From NCBI GenBank assembly GCA_940671915.1, contig CALNVZ010003435.1, positions 14,134,652 to 14,198,651 of the forward strand: DNA of 64,000 nucleotides, given 5' to 3'. The stretch comes from Paracentrotus lividus. Taxonomy: Eukaryota; Echinodermata; Echinoidea; Camarodonta; Echinidae. Positions 1-13,087 of the stretch are shown piece after piece. How positions within the stretch are numbered: position 1 is the stretch's first letter; each line of letters starts with the position of its first letter. The notes beneath the pieces are model-generated. The model searched no databases, was not told the origin of the DNA, and saw only the letters and a list, made by a program, of their open reading frames with translations. A program made the translations under genes and the position numbers.

Positions 1-925
1 GAAAGCAAAGGATTTACGATTTAACAATCCTAGTTTAAGCTTCCTTGTCTTTCTAAACATCAACAAAAAGATATCAACACCACAAACACATGTTTGCTAA
101 CAGTAGGCCTAATGGAGGTATAAAAAAGACAGGACGAGCAAGGTCCTAACCAACATTTGAAATGCCACAATAATATCGATATGTTGGCATCAACGGAAAT
201 AAAAATGAACGAAACACTCATACTACACCCAGTCTACTCCCTCTTTGTCTTGCTTTCTATCTCTAGGTAATATAATACAAATGAATAGTTGATATAACAC
301 GCTGTATTATAACAGACATTATGAGGTAATAATAATATTTCAATAACTCAAATAATGGTAAAATAGTGGATTTCTTACCTGTCAATAAGGATCACAAGGA
401 GAAGTCAGTACACAGGAAAATTTCAAAATGAATAGTGGTGACGATATCACTTGATAATGCTACTAGACCCTTCCAGTTTTCTGGGGGTGTGGCAGAGGGG
501 TAAGTCATTATTGGGTAGTAGACATATAGTTTCTCTAATGATGAAATTAGTACTGGCAAAAATATAATACAAAAATTGGATGCGATTTTCTTCCAGGTCT
601 TACAGAAAAATAGCACTCCAAGAGTGTTAAAACAAATTGACATCGAATTCCATAAAGTACCACACCCTGGGTGAGATGGGCAACACAACCGTTAGTAAGC
701 CCGCGAACATTAGTCTGAGTTACAGACACTTTCAGGCAAGAATGTTAATTCAGTCGACAGTTTTCCATTAACATCCTTATAAAAAGATAGCTGATGGGAC
801 AATTTTCGCTCAAATAACTTATTTTATAACATGAAACCAAAATATATAACAACATATGATTTCAATGAAAATAGAATGAGTTAAATAAAAGCGTACTTTC
901 TAGCAGCCATCATTGTGAGACTATA
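1..925. other. AT-rich stretch without recognised feature
   Basis: No gene is supported. A near-perfect minus-strand donor word GACAG|GTAAGAAA lies at about 372-384, but the sequence upstream of it is closed in all frames within a few codons, so no exon is called. ORFs at 392-729 show no domain. Confidence 0.6.
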
Positions 926-1064
926 GAAGGGTGCAACTTGCACCCTTGGTACTGTGCACCCCTTCATCGCATGGCATGCACCCGTGGGGTGCAAAAGCAC
1001 GCCCTCTGGGGTGCATCGTTCAGAATAGACGGTGTGCACCCTATGCACCCTTTTTGCACCCTTC
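926..1064. repeat. GGGTGCA/TGCACCC inverted-repeat hairpin element
   Basis: A 139-bp segment opens with GAAGGGTGCAA and closes with TTGCACCCTTC. Between these are several more GGGTGCA and TGCACCC words in both orientations, so it can fold on itself. It looks like a small MITE or foldback element. No clear target-site duplication is visible. The ORF across it is a by-product. Confidence 0.55.
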
Positions 1065-1236
1065 CAGTTTTTAGTGTGTGGAACACCCTCACCAAAGTTT
1101 CATCTTCCCGTTTCTCGGTTTAACTTTCGATGACAAATTAAATTTGGAAATCACATATTTAACATTTGCAAAACAATCTCCCGCAATATCGTATAATGAA
1201 CAAGTTTAAATACTTTTTCCAGTTCCACACTTTGTA

Positions 1237-2189
1237 CCTTATACTTCTCCCTAGTTTTACCCTATCTTAACTATTGCATTATGGCATGGGGTAATTCAAG
1301 TCAATTTCATATTGATAAAATAACCACGCTACAAAAAAGGGCTTTAAGAATATGCATAACACACATATACTGCGACACTGACCCATTATTCTTAAGTCAA
1401 AAATTCTCAAGTTTTCAGAACCTATTTTATTTCAAACAGGGCAATTCATGTATAAACTAAAAAAACAAGAACTTCCCACGTCTTTTAAAATATGTTTGCG
1501 AAAAACAGCCAAATACACAATTACCCTACAAGACAGGCTAATTCTTATCATATCCCGCGGACTCGCACTCTTTTTGCCTCTAAAAACTATCGTTTCTACG
1601 GACCGAAATACTGGAACTCATTAACTGAAGATATAAAGACTCCCTGAGCTTAAACGTTTTCAAAACATTAAAAAAACACATTCTTTCACAGTACACAGCA
1701 AACTCAAGATGAACAAAGCAGTACCCACTTCTCGCCAACTTCCTCCTTTTCTTCCTTCACTTTTTTCTCATATTCAACATACCCTTGTTATGTTCCCCCC
1801 CCCTTTTTTTTACTCATGAATCATCTTTTCTCCCTCCATCTTTTTTTTTCACTATACATTATCATTTTGTAAAATAATATGTATATATGCGTAGAATTTA
1901 TAAATTTGAATAGCACAACATAAAATAATGGAATTGCTATGCGTTGTATTTTTTTCACTTTATAGGGGCATGTAATCTACCAGCCATGCTTTTTAACATG
2001 TCTCTTATTCTGTTTTTCTTCAAATGCAACAAGATATTTATGCCTAAGATTGTGCTTTAAATTTCAATTAACTTTGTAATAGTTGTTTCTAGATTATGTT
2101 TATATGATTGTTATGTTATTTTGTTGGGTTTTTTTTTTCCTGAAAGAACGGAATTAATAATACTTGAATTGAATTGAATTGAATTGAAT
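1237..2189 (+). pseudogene. 5'-truncated CR1/L2-like LINE: reverse transcriptase tail and 3' UTR
   Basis: From about 1237 to 1460 the plus strand reads LVLPYLNYCIMAWGNSS, then LQKRALRIC and CDTDPLF. This is the hallmark C-terminal 'thumb' segment of non-LTR retrotransposon reverse transcriptases. Homology resumes in other frames to about 1690 (a tract ending in an EILELIN-like peptide), so the copy has frameshifts and stops and is dead. An AT-rich 3' UTR follows, ending in about five GAATT units at 2164-2189, the typical short-repeat tail of such elements. The palm motifs and endonuclease are missing, so this is a 5' truncation. The clade assignment (CR1/L2-like) is an inference. Confidence 0.8.
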
Positions 2190-3036
2190 ACCTATTTCTT
2201 CTTGCAGTAAACACACCATCCTTCCACACACAATTGCCATAAATTGTACCTATCTCAACGGCAAAGTTGATGTAAACCAGATTGGTATCCACTGTGCTTG
2301 TGAATTTACTTTTCACGCCTATATTTGGAATTACCAGTTTTATTTCTTATAAACCCCCCCCCCCTCCACCCCCATTATGGTCTCTATAATTTGAGAACAA
2401 AATGTCAACTTCAGCACAAAAAAAGGTGAGAAAAATCTTGTTCCTGAAAAAATGTCTTTCCTGTCTCCAATAGACGTTCTGGCACACTTCTAAGGTTTGT
2501 CAAATATATAATAGACAATAAAAGCATATGAATGAAAGGTCTAAAATATAGTGAAAACCCTTTGAGTCATTATCTAAACATCATTAAATATACAATTGCT
2601 TATTTGACATTGGACTTTAAGCTTATGAAAATAATAGCCTTTTTAGATCTTTATTGTGCTTTTGGAAGTACAAAGGAAAATTGTCAATACATAATTGTTC
2701 AGTGAGTTTTCCCCTGTCGTGCCGTCAAAATAGGCATTTATTTTCTCTAGAAAAGCTTTATCAACAAGTTCAACAGGAGTTTGGATTTAAACTTCTGAAA
2801 TGATTGACTAAGTACTATTCCCATGTCGATATCCGGTTGGTCATTCTGTGTGGGTCTGCAAAGTTTCACAAAAAGTTGCACTTTTCACGCTTTCCACAGG
2901 GACCTTCAGAAACACTCTGAAGGATTCTTGTTTATAGTCGAAACTCGTGTATTTGACAAACGGGTCAAAACAAAACTAGTTACAATCAAGAGAAACCTAA
3001 CAAATGAAAGGAAATTAAAGTAAATATTGTCGGCTT

Positions 3037-3179
3037 GGAGCCAGAAGGGCGCTATTGCAGATCAAGGATGTTCCGTTTGGATCCAGAAGGGCGCTATTAC
3101 CATTGACTTTGTAAAGTAATAGTGCCCTTATGGCTCTAAATGGAACATCTATAAGATGCAATAACGCCCTTATGGCTCC
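3037..3179. repeat. 143-bp hairpin MITE, copy 1
   Basis: A near-perfect palindrome runs from GGAGCCAGAAGGGCGCTATT to its inverse AATAACGCCCTTATGGCTCC. Each arm contains a second internal GCCAGAAGGGCGCTA or AGCCCTTATGGCTC word, giving a nested repeat of repeats. A second copy of identical length lies at 54625-54767. The upstream GTCGGCTT is also shared by both copies. Overlapping ORFs on either strand are by-products of the palindrome. Confidence 0.8.
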
Positions 3180-6100
3180 CAACAGATGATGTATCATATT
3201 CAATGTAAAGAAGTAAAATGTATATTTACTGCCAGACAAGAAAAGAAAAATAAATGTGACTCACACTTTATAGAAAAACAGAGACCTATTTTATCCCGAA
3301 ATACATCAAATTCCCACATTTTGAGAAACTGTAAGTGGATAAATCAAAGTCATAATGCTCTTATTTCCAATCATTTGAACATCAATGCAAAACCTAAACT
3401 AGCCTGATTTTCTAAACACTGGTCGGAAATGGATTAAACAATACCAACAATATGAATTTCAATAGCTGCACCCTATGTAATAAAATGTCTGGTCTGTGAC
3501 AAAGAGGTCAATAAGAAAAATATCCGGCCAGGTTCATTCATAATCCCGTCAGTTTCCTCTCGAAAGCTAAACTGACTGAAACAGCAATTCTTCTCCTCAA
3601 AATAGATACTACAAATTTGGCCCTATATCCCTTGCAGACAAACAGTTCAATTTGCTCTAATAATGTCTTCATTCTTCCCTTTTTTTTCAAAGGTGGGACT
3701 GTTGTTGTAAAGTTCTATATTTGAAAGACAGATTTATCTATTCTTTAGTTTAAATTCGACAATTGATCAACCCATAGAAAATTTTGAATATCCAATTGGC
3801 AAAAAATGTATTTGGCATAAGTTCGTTATGAAATTGAATAGAATAAAAGAAAATCGGATTTAATCCTTATAAAATACATTGAACGAAAACAGACAAAATC
3901 ATGAGCAATTTGTAATTGATGAACAAAATGAACTGCTTATTTTTAGAGATTGACAAGAGCCAGACGATGTTAAATAGTTAATAAGTTAGAGCCCGACAGG
4001 CTTTTTATCTTCTATTTTTTAATGATTTAACACACATTTAATCTTCTCTTCTTTACAAATTTTGTTGAATCGTTGGTTGACCACTTCATCTCTGGAATAA
4101 GAAAATAAACTCAACAGGTCATTTCTCCGTATCATTTTAACCCACTTTTCTCAGGTTTACAAGAAGATGAAAATATTGTATTGGGTATTGACATGGGAAA
4201 AGGGAAATGTGAGTGGGACATGACATGAAACATGCACATGGTAACAAACATGATCCCCCTATGGGTGTAATAATGACCCTCCTGGGGTTAATTGGATGTG
4301 CCCACTGAGAGGAGACTGAACTTTTCTGTAATATTAACCCTTCTCTCCTCAATGACCCCCCCCCCACCCTCCCCCTTGGCCCAATATTTCCATCTAAACA
4401 GGTGATGTCAAATGTGAACCATGTAGGTCCAATGTAAAAACAGGAGAGGTACATTCCACGGTCAAACCATACAGGCCAACATCTTCATGCATCCTTCTAA
4501 AATACCCATCCTTTCAATATTTTGTGTGAAATACAAGCAAAGTTGATAACACCTTGATTCCATATACAATTAACATTAAAAATAATGTTATTAGAATTAA
4601 ACTTTTTTATTTTGTAGGACAGCGGTCAAATTTTGCACTTCCACAAATTTCCCCTCCCAAGTTGTTGGCATAAGACCCCCCTTATGAGGGGTGAATGGAC
4701 TAAGCCACCTCTCAAGATTTTAAGTGCTCGTCAAGAAAATTAATTAGTTCCAAATGAGTCTTGTACAGGAAATGTACCAAATGGAAAGCTAAAATATGTC
4801 TTTAATGAACGGGGGTCACTTTGGCTAATACTTCCTTCCCTTTTCAGAGTCCTACTGGCACTATTTTTAAGCTCTGTCTGCCACTTATTAAATTGCTTAA
4901 ACTGTGTATTCTCCAAATTTAACAATATTATGCAACTATATCTGACATGATTTCTCTGTGATAAGAACACTAATTAATAATATTATTCAACTTTACGTGT
5001 AAGGGGCTTACATTCTCCAAATTTAACAACAATATATCTGGCACAATTTATCTTTGAAAATAGTACAAATCAGTGGTGTTGTTCACCTCTGTACCTGGCC
5101 AGCTGAATGCAAGTGATGGGCAGTGCCAAAATTTCAGAGTAAAAATATACCACGGGAAATGGACCATTGTCTACTCAATCAGCATATAGATAAAGTTTAG
5201 GAGCAAAATATGACGGAGAGACAAAAGCAATGTGATTGACACATATCTTTTTATAGGACCCATCAAGGTGTGGACATAGGTGAGACGAATGCCATGACCA
5301 AGAGAAATTAGAGGAAGATACATCAGCCTAGACATTTCTTATCGGAATGCAGAGGGCTCGATGGAAAACACTTTCCGCTCGGACGACAAAAGAGCCACGC
5401 CCGGGGTGTCGGTGTCCGAATCATAATACGGAGGAATGATTGGTTAGGGAGCGTTTATAGCTGGAGGAGTCTTTTTAACCTACAGGTATAAGATGTGGTC
5501 TTCATTTGTTTAGGGTCACACAGGGAGGTGTCAATGGCTTCTGTCATATCACTACGGTATTTTTATTCTTGCAAATTTTTTTCTTCAATATATGCCAACT
5601 GGATTCTATCTCAATATCCCTCAATTTCTTTTATATTTCTGCTTTTTTTATCATCATTATTAACTGAAATTGGTATGGTCTCCCTTTTTATTGCTCTCTT
5701 TATACCCCTACTCTCTTTTCTTTCTCTCTCTCTCTCTCTTTCTTTCTAAACTGTTTCATTTTAATAGCATCTTTTTATAAAGAAATTAAGATTCGATAGA
5801 ATGGATGTTTTCTTTCTGTAGGGCAACTGAGCTCTAGTGATACACTTTCCATTAGGTAGGCCTACCTCTCCCACTTGATAGAAACTCTTTTCAGATTCAT
5901 AGTTTCACATCCCCTTTCTTTACAAACTTCAAAAGCTAGAGATAATTTAATCAGGTGTTTCTCAAGTATATTGCTACTAGTAGCAGGTGCACCAAAACCA
6001 ACTCAGAACATTAAATTCAAACAGACCAACAGATCTACATGAAGGATCTTTACTGAAATGTTTACTGTAAACTTTACAGTCCATTTAGATTGGAGATGAG

Positions 6101-6444
6101 CCTACAATGACAGGAAACTCTTGAATTTGAAGTACTGGTCCTTAATTCCACTGGACATGAGGACTCTTCAAAGATTCCTGATGACTCTCCAGCAATAAAG
6201 ATGAGAGCTTGTTCAAAGGCTAAGGCTTCAGTCACACCAACTAGACCATCTCCACACTGAATCTACATGATAAAAGCTTTTCCCTTTAGAATACTTGGAC
6301 CAGTCTAGGGAGTCTGACTGGGATAGTATGGTCAGTTAACCTCACTGAACTCTCACTTTTCACTGTCCCATTACAATGACATCTATCTTTACAAAGTTGG
6401 TAAAAGAGTTTCAAATATTGGATGAAGAAACCTAGATGGCCATT
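3180..6444. other. AT-rich intergenic or intronic sequence
   Basis: Holds homopolymer C-runs near 4360, a roughly 100-bp partial duplication (ATTCTCCAAATTTAACAA at 4911 and 5012) and the CT microsatellite. On the minus strand at about 4050-4100 a pyrimidine tract ending ATTCCAG precedes a 23-codon open stretch ending in a stop; this is too little to call an exon. Nothing else recognised. Confidence 0.5.
5711..5748. repeat. (CT)n microsatellite
   Basis: A pyrimidine tract with about ten CT units between TTTC runs. The plus-strand ORF over it (5495-5749) is unsupported. Confidence 0.9.
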
Positions 6445-7444
6445 TATGGGGCGCCAAGTGTTACCCTCATTTTTCGGTAGTAAACTACCCCATTTTGTAA
6501 CAAAATTCGCACAAAATCATCTTTTGTAACAAAATGAATGTTAAAAAATTATTTTGTGACAAAATTAACTAAAAACATTTATTTTGTAACAAAACTTATT
6601 TTTGTTTCTTTATTTTGTAACAAAATGAATTTTGTTACAAAAAAGAATATGACAAAAGTCATTTTGTTACAAAAAAAAAAATGCAAAATTGTTTTTGTTA
6701 CAAAAAAATGACAAAAAGTTATTTTGTTACAAAAATAATGACAACATTTTATTTTGTAACAAAATTATTAAGACAAAACTCATTTTGTCTCAAAGGTAAT
6801 TTTATTTGGTAAAAAGGATATTTGTTACATATAAAAATGGGTTTTGTAGTGACATAACATTTTTTGTCCAAGTACGGAATTCATCCGTGACAGAATTGGT
6901 TCTGTACTTTACAGAATTACACTTGTCAACAAAATGTTTTCTGTCCGTCTTACCAAAGTCGTTTCTGTTAACAAAAAACATTTTTGTCCTGTAGAGCATT
7001 CTGTTCTGTTGACAAAATTATAGACCCTCACAGAATAATAGTCCACATAGGTCCACTTACTTGGCTTATCCCATTAACATATCAACAAGTGAGAACTCTA
7101 GTATTTCAGTCATATTTCCCATTGCGGGACCATAAGCGTGTGTAGAAAAGACCGTCTTTGCCATTTCATACAATGCAGTACCGTGGGAATGTGACTGGAG
7201 CTGGAGCAAGAAGCTCGAGGGGATATTACATAATCTGCGGCGGCAGCATGTCTGGGGGAAAGCCAAGGCAAACCTGATTGTTTTAAAGGTTTCTAAAACA
7301 CCAGGCAGGGGTTTATGTTTTCATTTTCTGGATGTTACTGACCTTTATACTTTCAAGGAAGAATAAAAAAGGGAATCCAAGGTATCACCCCCTTTTTTTT
7401 CTTCTATATTCTATTGTGTTCTCTCTCTTATCCCTCATGCTTCT

Positions 7445-7672
7445 TTTGTTACTCAAGTCGATAATCGGGACATTCTAAAATATGATTTTTTGGGCTCTCA
7501 TTAGGATTTCCATAGTTCAAATTCCCTTTTCCAGTATGAAATGTGTGTTTTTATTTTCGAATTCCGAAAAAATGCACATTTCATTACTGGAAAAGGGAAT
7601 TGAACTTTCGAAATTGTAATTAGAGCCCAACATTCCATATAACTGGATGACCCCATTATTGTATATCAAACA

Positions 7673-7705
<33 letters not shown>

Positions 7706-8133
7706 TTTGTTGAAAACAATCCCTGTTGGAAGGGTTGGGAGAATGTTGAATACATAGCAAGGCGGTCCCAAAAAGTAAAAGTAGGGACAAAATATTCAAG
7801 AAATTAAAGCTGAAGTATAATCATGTTGCTATATAGAGCATAAACAAAATACTCCACCTCTATTTATGAAGGACAGTGTGTAGGATTTTCCCAGTCAAAT
7901 TAAGAAGTTAGTTTATTCATACGATAATCGGGTCATCCCGATTTGTAGGGACGTTTGGGCTCTGTTATAATTTCAATTTCCCTTTTCCAGTAATCAAATG
8001 TGCATTTTTCGGAATTCGAATATCCAAAACACACATTTCATACTGTGGAAAAGGGAATTTGAACTGTGGAACTCCTAATGAGAGCCCAAAAAAGTCCTAT
8101 TTAGAATGTCCGATTACCGACTTGAGTAACAAA
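7445..8133. repeat. Nested inverted repeat inside the foldback element
   Basis: TTTGTTACTCAAGTCG at 7445 is matched in inverse by CGACTTGAGTAACAAA ending at 8133. About 190 bp of each side (7445-7640, 7935-8133) are inverse copies, and each arm itself contains a hairpin built on TTCCCTTTTCCAGTA...TACTGGAAAAGGGAA. This appears to be a second element inserted in the first. A TAA/ATT microsatellite sits at 7669-7706. ORFs here are palindrome by-products. Confidence 0.7.
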
Positions 8134-8351
8134 TTCCAAATTTGATATGGGAAATAGGGAGAGCGTGGTTAATTATATGGAACATTTTTCACAAAAATAA
8201 CCGTAAAACAAAAAGCGGATTTATTTCAAGAAACAATAAACAATCAGATGGTGTGTATTATCTGTATGCTACAAAAATGTATCCCATAAAATTCTTAAAC
8301 TTAGTGATGGTGTCCGGAAAAAAATCTTATCTTCAACAAGACCATGTTCAA

Positions 8352-9165
8352 GTGTTCTAACTAACCCCACACACGGGGTTAGTTGAAACATGGTATGGGG
8401 TAAGTTGAAACATTGTGTCATGGTATCTATAATTATTATTTAAACGACACTACAACATTATTACATGGGTTCAACTGATTTGCTTTATTTATTCTAATTA
8501 TAAAAAAAAATTAAATTGGTGTTCAATTTGTTTACTTCATGTTTAATATTACACTTGATGGCATCTACTCACAAACAGATATTTCGAAGTCCTGTGAAGT
8601 AGAATCCTGCAATATATATTTTGTTTAATTAAACCACAAATAAAATTGTCCAAATGGCACTAATTATACATGTATAGGAATATTCGGAACACTTCACTTG
8701 AATTATTGATTTTTTATTTTTTTATTCAGCTGATACCTATTTTACTAAATACATGTTTCCAACCAAACCCCGTTCAAAATGTTCCAACTAACCCCAGAGG
8801 CCCATTTGACATTTTGCAAGCTCACAGCACAAAAGACGGACAACAAGATGCCATTTATTTAACCTTGTTTGTAGCTCGGTATAACTGTTTTGTTATACTC
8901 AAAAAACTGGCAAACTTAATGTATGATCTTCTCTGAGATAATAAAATATTTGTAAAAATGACAAAATTTCTCAGAGGGTGAAAAAACAAACATTGCTTTT
9001 CTAACTTCACGAGGCTAGAAGCATGTGTGCTGGTCTAAAATGTGGTGAATGGCAGTTACTAATAGCAACCACCCGAGGGTACATTGTATGAATATATCTA
9101 TAGCCGTTAAAGAAAATTGCAATATTTCAACTAACCCAGTGTTCCAACTAACCCCACTCTCCCCT
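8352..9165. repeat. GGGGTTAGTTGAAAC-bordered segment in the foldback core
   Basis: The segment starts with CTAACCCCACACACGGGGTT and further GGGGTAAGTTGAAAC words. It ends with CAACTAACCCAGTG and CCAACTAACCCCACTCTCCCC; CCAACTAACCCC also occurs at about 8785. The repeated words in both orientations suggest another small inverted-repeat element, the third nesting level. No coding content was recognised. Confidence 0.45.
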
Positions 9166-10561
9166 ACTATTAGCAAGAAGCATACATGAAACGATAGAAC
9201 AAGGAGACACTAGGAATATAGAAGGAAAAAAAGGTGTGATTACCTTGGATTCCCCTTTTTAATCTTCCTTGAAGTATAAAGGTCGATGTAAACATAAGGA
9301 TTCATATCCATGGTATAAACATCCATGAAAATTCAAAAAACATAAACCATGGATATATCTCTCTTATATATCATGCATAAACCCCCTGCCTGGTGTGTTA
9401 GACTAACCTTTAAAACAATCAAGGTTTGGCCTTGGCTTTCCCAGACATGCTGCCCGCGCAGATTATGTAATATCCCCTCGAGCTTTCTTGCTCCAGCTCC
9501 AGTCACATTCCCACGGTACTGCATTGTATGAAATGGCAAAACGGTCGTTTCTACACACGCTTATGGTCCCGCAATGGGAATATGACTGAATACTAGAGTC
9601 TCACTTGTTGATATGTTAATGGGATAAGCCAAGTAAGTGGACCTATGTGGACTATTATTCTGTGAGGGTCTATAATTTTGTCAACAGAACAGAATGCTCT
9701 ACAGGACAAAAATGTTTTTGTTAACAGAAACGACTTTGGTAGACGGACAGAAAACATTTTGTTGACCAAGTGTAATTCTGTAAAGTACAGAACCAATCTG
9801 TCGACGAATGAATTCCGTACTTGGACAAAAAAAGTATGTCACTACAAAACCCATTTTATATGTAACAAAATATCCTTTTTACCAAATAAAATTACTTTGA
9901 GACAAAATGAGTTTTGTCTTAATAATTTTGTACAAAATAAAATGTTGTCATTATTTTTGTAACAAAATAACTTTTGTCATTTTTTTGTAACAAAAACAAT
10001 TTTGTATTTTTTTTTGTAACAAAATGACTTTGTCATATTCTTTTTGTAACAAAATTCATTTTGTTACAAAATAAAGAAACAAAAATAAGTTTTGTTACAA
10101 AAATAAATGTTTTTAGTTGATTTTGTCACAAAATAATTTTTTAACATTCATTTTGTTACAAAAGATGATTTTGTGCGAATTTTGTTACAAAATGGGGTAG
10201 TTTACTACCGAAAAATGAGGGTAACACTTGGCGCCCCATAGCCATTCGCCTCACTTACAAGTAAAGATACAAAGAATACTATGATACAGCCCCTCGGTTT
10301 TGCTAAACAAGCATGAATTATATAATAAGCAATAGTTTGCTAAATTAAAAAAATATTCTTTCCTTAATATTCAAATTACAGACTCATATTACATGAACAT
10401 CTTTTACCCATCTCCTCTCTCTTGCACATGTTTCTCTATCTTCACTTCTTTCTAAACTCTATCATTCTTTCACTCTCCAATCTTCCTTTTTGTCTGTCAA
10501 GACATCTTTTCCTTCCTCCTATTATTTGACACTGTCTAATGATTAATCTAATTCCTTTGAC

Positions 10562-10985
10562 TAATGACATAGAACATCGTTACCATTACCGCATTTACAT
10601 TGAGACTCGGCTCTTGTGTCGAATCCACAGGAAGGGTTCGACACTGCAAAGAGTGAACCTGTGATCATGTTTATACACAACAAAACAGGCGAGTTCAACA
10701 CGGCTCCTAGATCATGACCGGAAGTAAGGGACGTCATTAATGTGTGTTGTGATGTATAGCCAAATTCCATATCTGACCTCAAGGTCATCGACTTCGACAC
10801 GGCTTTCTGTTTACACACATAAAAATTGCCACGTTGAACCCGCCTCTCGGATCGAAACCTACAATTTTGGCGGAGCAAAAAAGGCGTGTCGAACCCGGGT
10901 CGCGGATCACACTGATCCCGTTTACATGGCATAAAATTGCTGTGTCGAACCCGCGACCCGAGTCACAGTGTAAACGAGGTACATA
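10562..10985. repeat. GTCGAACCCG-rich repeat block
   Basis: Within 420 bp the words GTCGAACCCG, GTTGAACCCG, GTTCGACAC and GTCGAATCC recur on both strands. A roughly 100-bp unit is repeated: GTTTACACACATAAAAATTGCC... and GTTTACATGGCATAAAATTGCT..., each followed by a TCGAACCCG-type block. CpG density is much higher than in the flanks. It is probably part of a transposon; the ends are unclear. Open frames of 64-123 codons on both strands come from the CpG-rich repeat and resemble no protein I know. Confidence 0.5.
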
Positions 10986-13087
10986 AGTGTCTCTTGAAGA
11001 ATCCATTTAATCTCTGTACTCAATCTTGTCAATCAACCTTCACACCTCATTATTTTCAAATCAATTCCTGGGATCGGCATGGTAATCAAACATCCCTGAA
11101 TCATGCATGATATGCAACATAAAGGTAACATAAGAGTATCATGGTTCGTGTACAATTGACATGGCAATAATCCCTATTTAATTTGCAGGATTAAAAGTTG
11201 AATAGTCTCATAAAAATGTTGCCCTGTTTGTTTAGGGGTGCATGTCATTGTCTTTTATTCAAATATCAGCTTTAAATGTCAGTTTTGTAAATGAAAAAAA
11301 CAAACAAAGATAATGCCAGTTTAAACACCCTCTAAATCAAAGGTATAAGGGGCATAATGATGGCTGCGGACCACGTAATATTAGGCCTATGTGCTTGGTG
11401 TTTGTACACTGTGCGCGAACCACATAATATTACGTGCTCATGCTATTGTTAGAGCTTTGTCTGTTTTGAAGCACCAGTGCCATGCTGGTCATACCTGTAC
11501 TGTGCAATTAGCACCATGCAGTAGTCAAGTAGTTAAATACAAGTTAACTCCAGGTTAGCTTTTGAGCAGGCCATGCTATTTAATCAACACTTTACCAAGT
11601 CTTGTAAAGTTTAAGGATAATGTGTACCTTGTGACCACATTTTGGAGATTGATACATGTAGTTCCACTTCCAAACTGCACACATTTGAAAAAATATATTA
11701 TCTTGTGTACGATAATAAACACCCTTAAAATCTGCTCTCCAAACAGGTAGGTTTTAATCAAAACTTTCCAGCAACTTATTGACTTGACTTTACAGATTCA
11801 ATCACAATACTGCCTCAACGATTGGATTATTTATATCAGCCTAAAGCTACGCCTCACTTTTCTTAATGAAAAACAAATTTACCTTTAATGATAAACTACA
11901 GCATTTTCATTGGATCTTAGTTGGAGGGGATGTTTTAGTGTAGATAAACCAACCCAACACAACAGCTTCTCACTTTATGCTTGATGCAAGTTGGGGTTGA
12001 CAGGAGTACTGGAGTAAATAACAATGCTGAAGTTTAAAAACAGAAATTGGACTAGACCGCCTGCAAGTAAATAAAACACTGATGAATGGGCTACCCTTGA
12101 CCGAGATTGCTTTCAATTTAAAAGTCTTTCTACTTTGAACAATAGAGAGGGTGTAAAGATACAATTTGGGCTCTTATTACTTAATTCATTATGAAAGGGT
12201 GTAATTTGAACCATTATCAGACTCCATTTTGGGGCTGGCAGGAAAGTGAATCACTGAATCCCAGTCTTTCAGGTCCATTTTGCTAAAGGCTTACGTTTGC
12301 TGCTTCTGTATTTGACGGGAAAACGTTGCAGTTGTTTTGCTTTACATGGCACAGGTACTGAGCATAAAATCAAACACTGCTGGGATTTTTTTAGACAGAT
12401 TTTATTCATACATAGACACTGAACAGTAGCAATGAATATAAGAAGTCAATCTGAAATTTGTCACTGAACCAAAAGGATGCTAATACTGAAAATTCTAAAC
12501 TACAAAAATGATAACCTCCAAATGGTTTGGGTATGGAATATTATTAATAGCTTTAAAAAAGCACTTGGCAGAAGACTTTATTCCATTGTCTTATTTACTT
12601 ATTTCCCCCAATGTGCAAAAAAATGTGATTTCAACAGATATAACTTCTAATTTTTGTGAATACTTTGCTCACCAGTTCAAACAACAAATTTACAACGCGA
12701 TAAACATAGCAGAATTATTGCAGAACCAGTATTTCTGTTTTGCAATTTCTTTACCACTGCTCAATACATTATCTTTAAGATACCACATGTACTGTTAATA
12801 ACATCCATGACATCACATTATTGCTCACATATTCGTAAGTTTGGCGTCCCATTTTAATTTCCCTCCGACCAGTTTTGAAATGAATCATTCCGTTTATTGA
12901 CTCTTAACACATTTCCTATTACCCTGGTAAAATGTCAAAGGATGAAAGTGGAGAAAAGGAGTAATATTATGCCTCTCGTCATGTTAACAGACACAAAGAC
13001 GAACCATGAATGAACACTGTTCCCACTGCTAATAATAATGTTACAACATTATGTTCGCAGAATGTAAGTTATAGAAGTGTGGAGGAC
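10986..13087. other. AT-rich sequence without recognised feature
   Basis: A short duplicated word (ACCACRTAATATTA, near 11370 and 11420) is the only structure seen. ORFs of 60-96 codons have no signature. Confidence 0.5.

Larger units (their letters stand above)
6445..10240. mobile_element. 3.8-kb foldback DNA transposon with ~1-kb terminal inverted repeats
   Basis: The element begins TATGGGGCGCCAAGTG and ends with the exact inverse CACTTGGCGCCCCATA. It is flanked on both sides by GCCATT (6439-6444 and 10241-10246), a 6-bp target-site duplication. The arms, about 6445-7446 and 9175-10240, are inverted copies. Their outer 400 bp are a dense series of TTTTGTAACAAAA palindromes; their inner part is ordinary unique sequence with small indels. 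The centre (7447-9174) holds further inverted repeats but no transposase, so this is a non-autonomous element. The architecture (outer short-repeat domain plus inner domain in very long TIRs) resembles the foldback 'TU' elements known from sea urchins. Superfamily is not decided; 6-bp duplications also occur in Polintons. Confidence 0.85.

Noticed and set aside
6802..6999. Overlapping ORFs on both strands in the left arm of the foldback element, mirrored at 9593-9962
   Set aside because: They follow the palindromic repeat and appear in both arms on both strands; no protein family is suggested.
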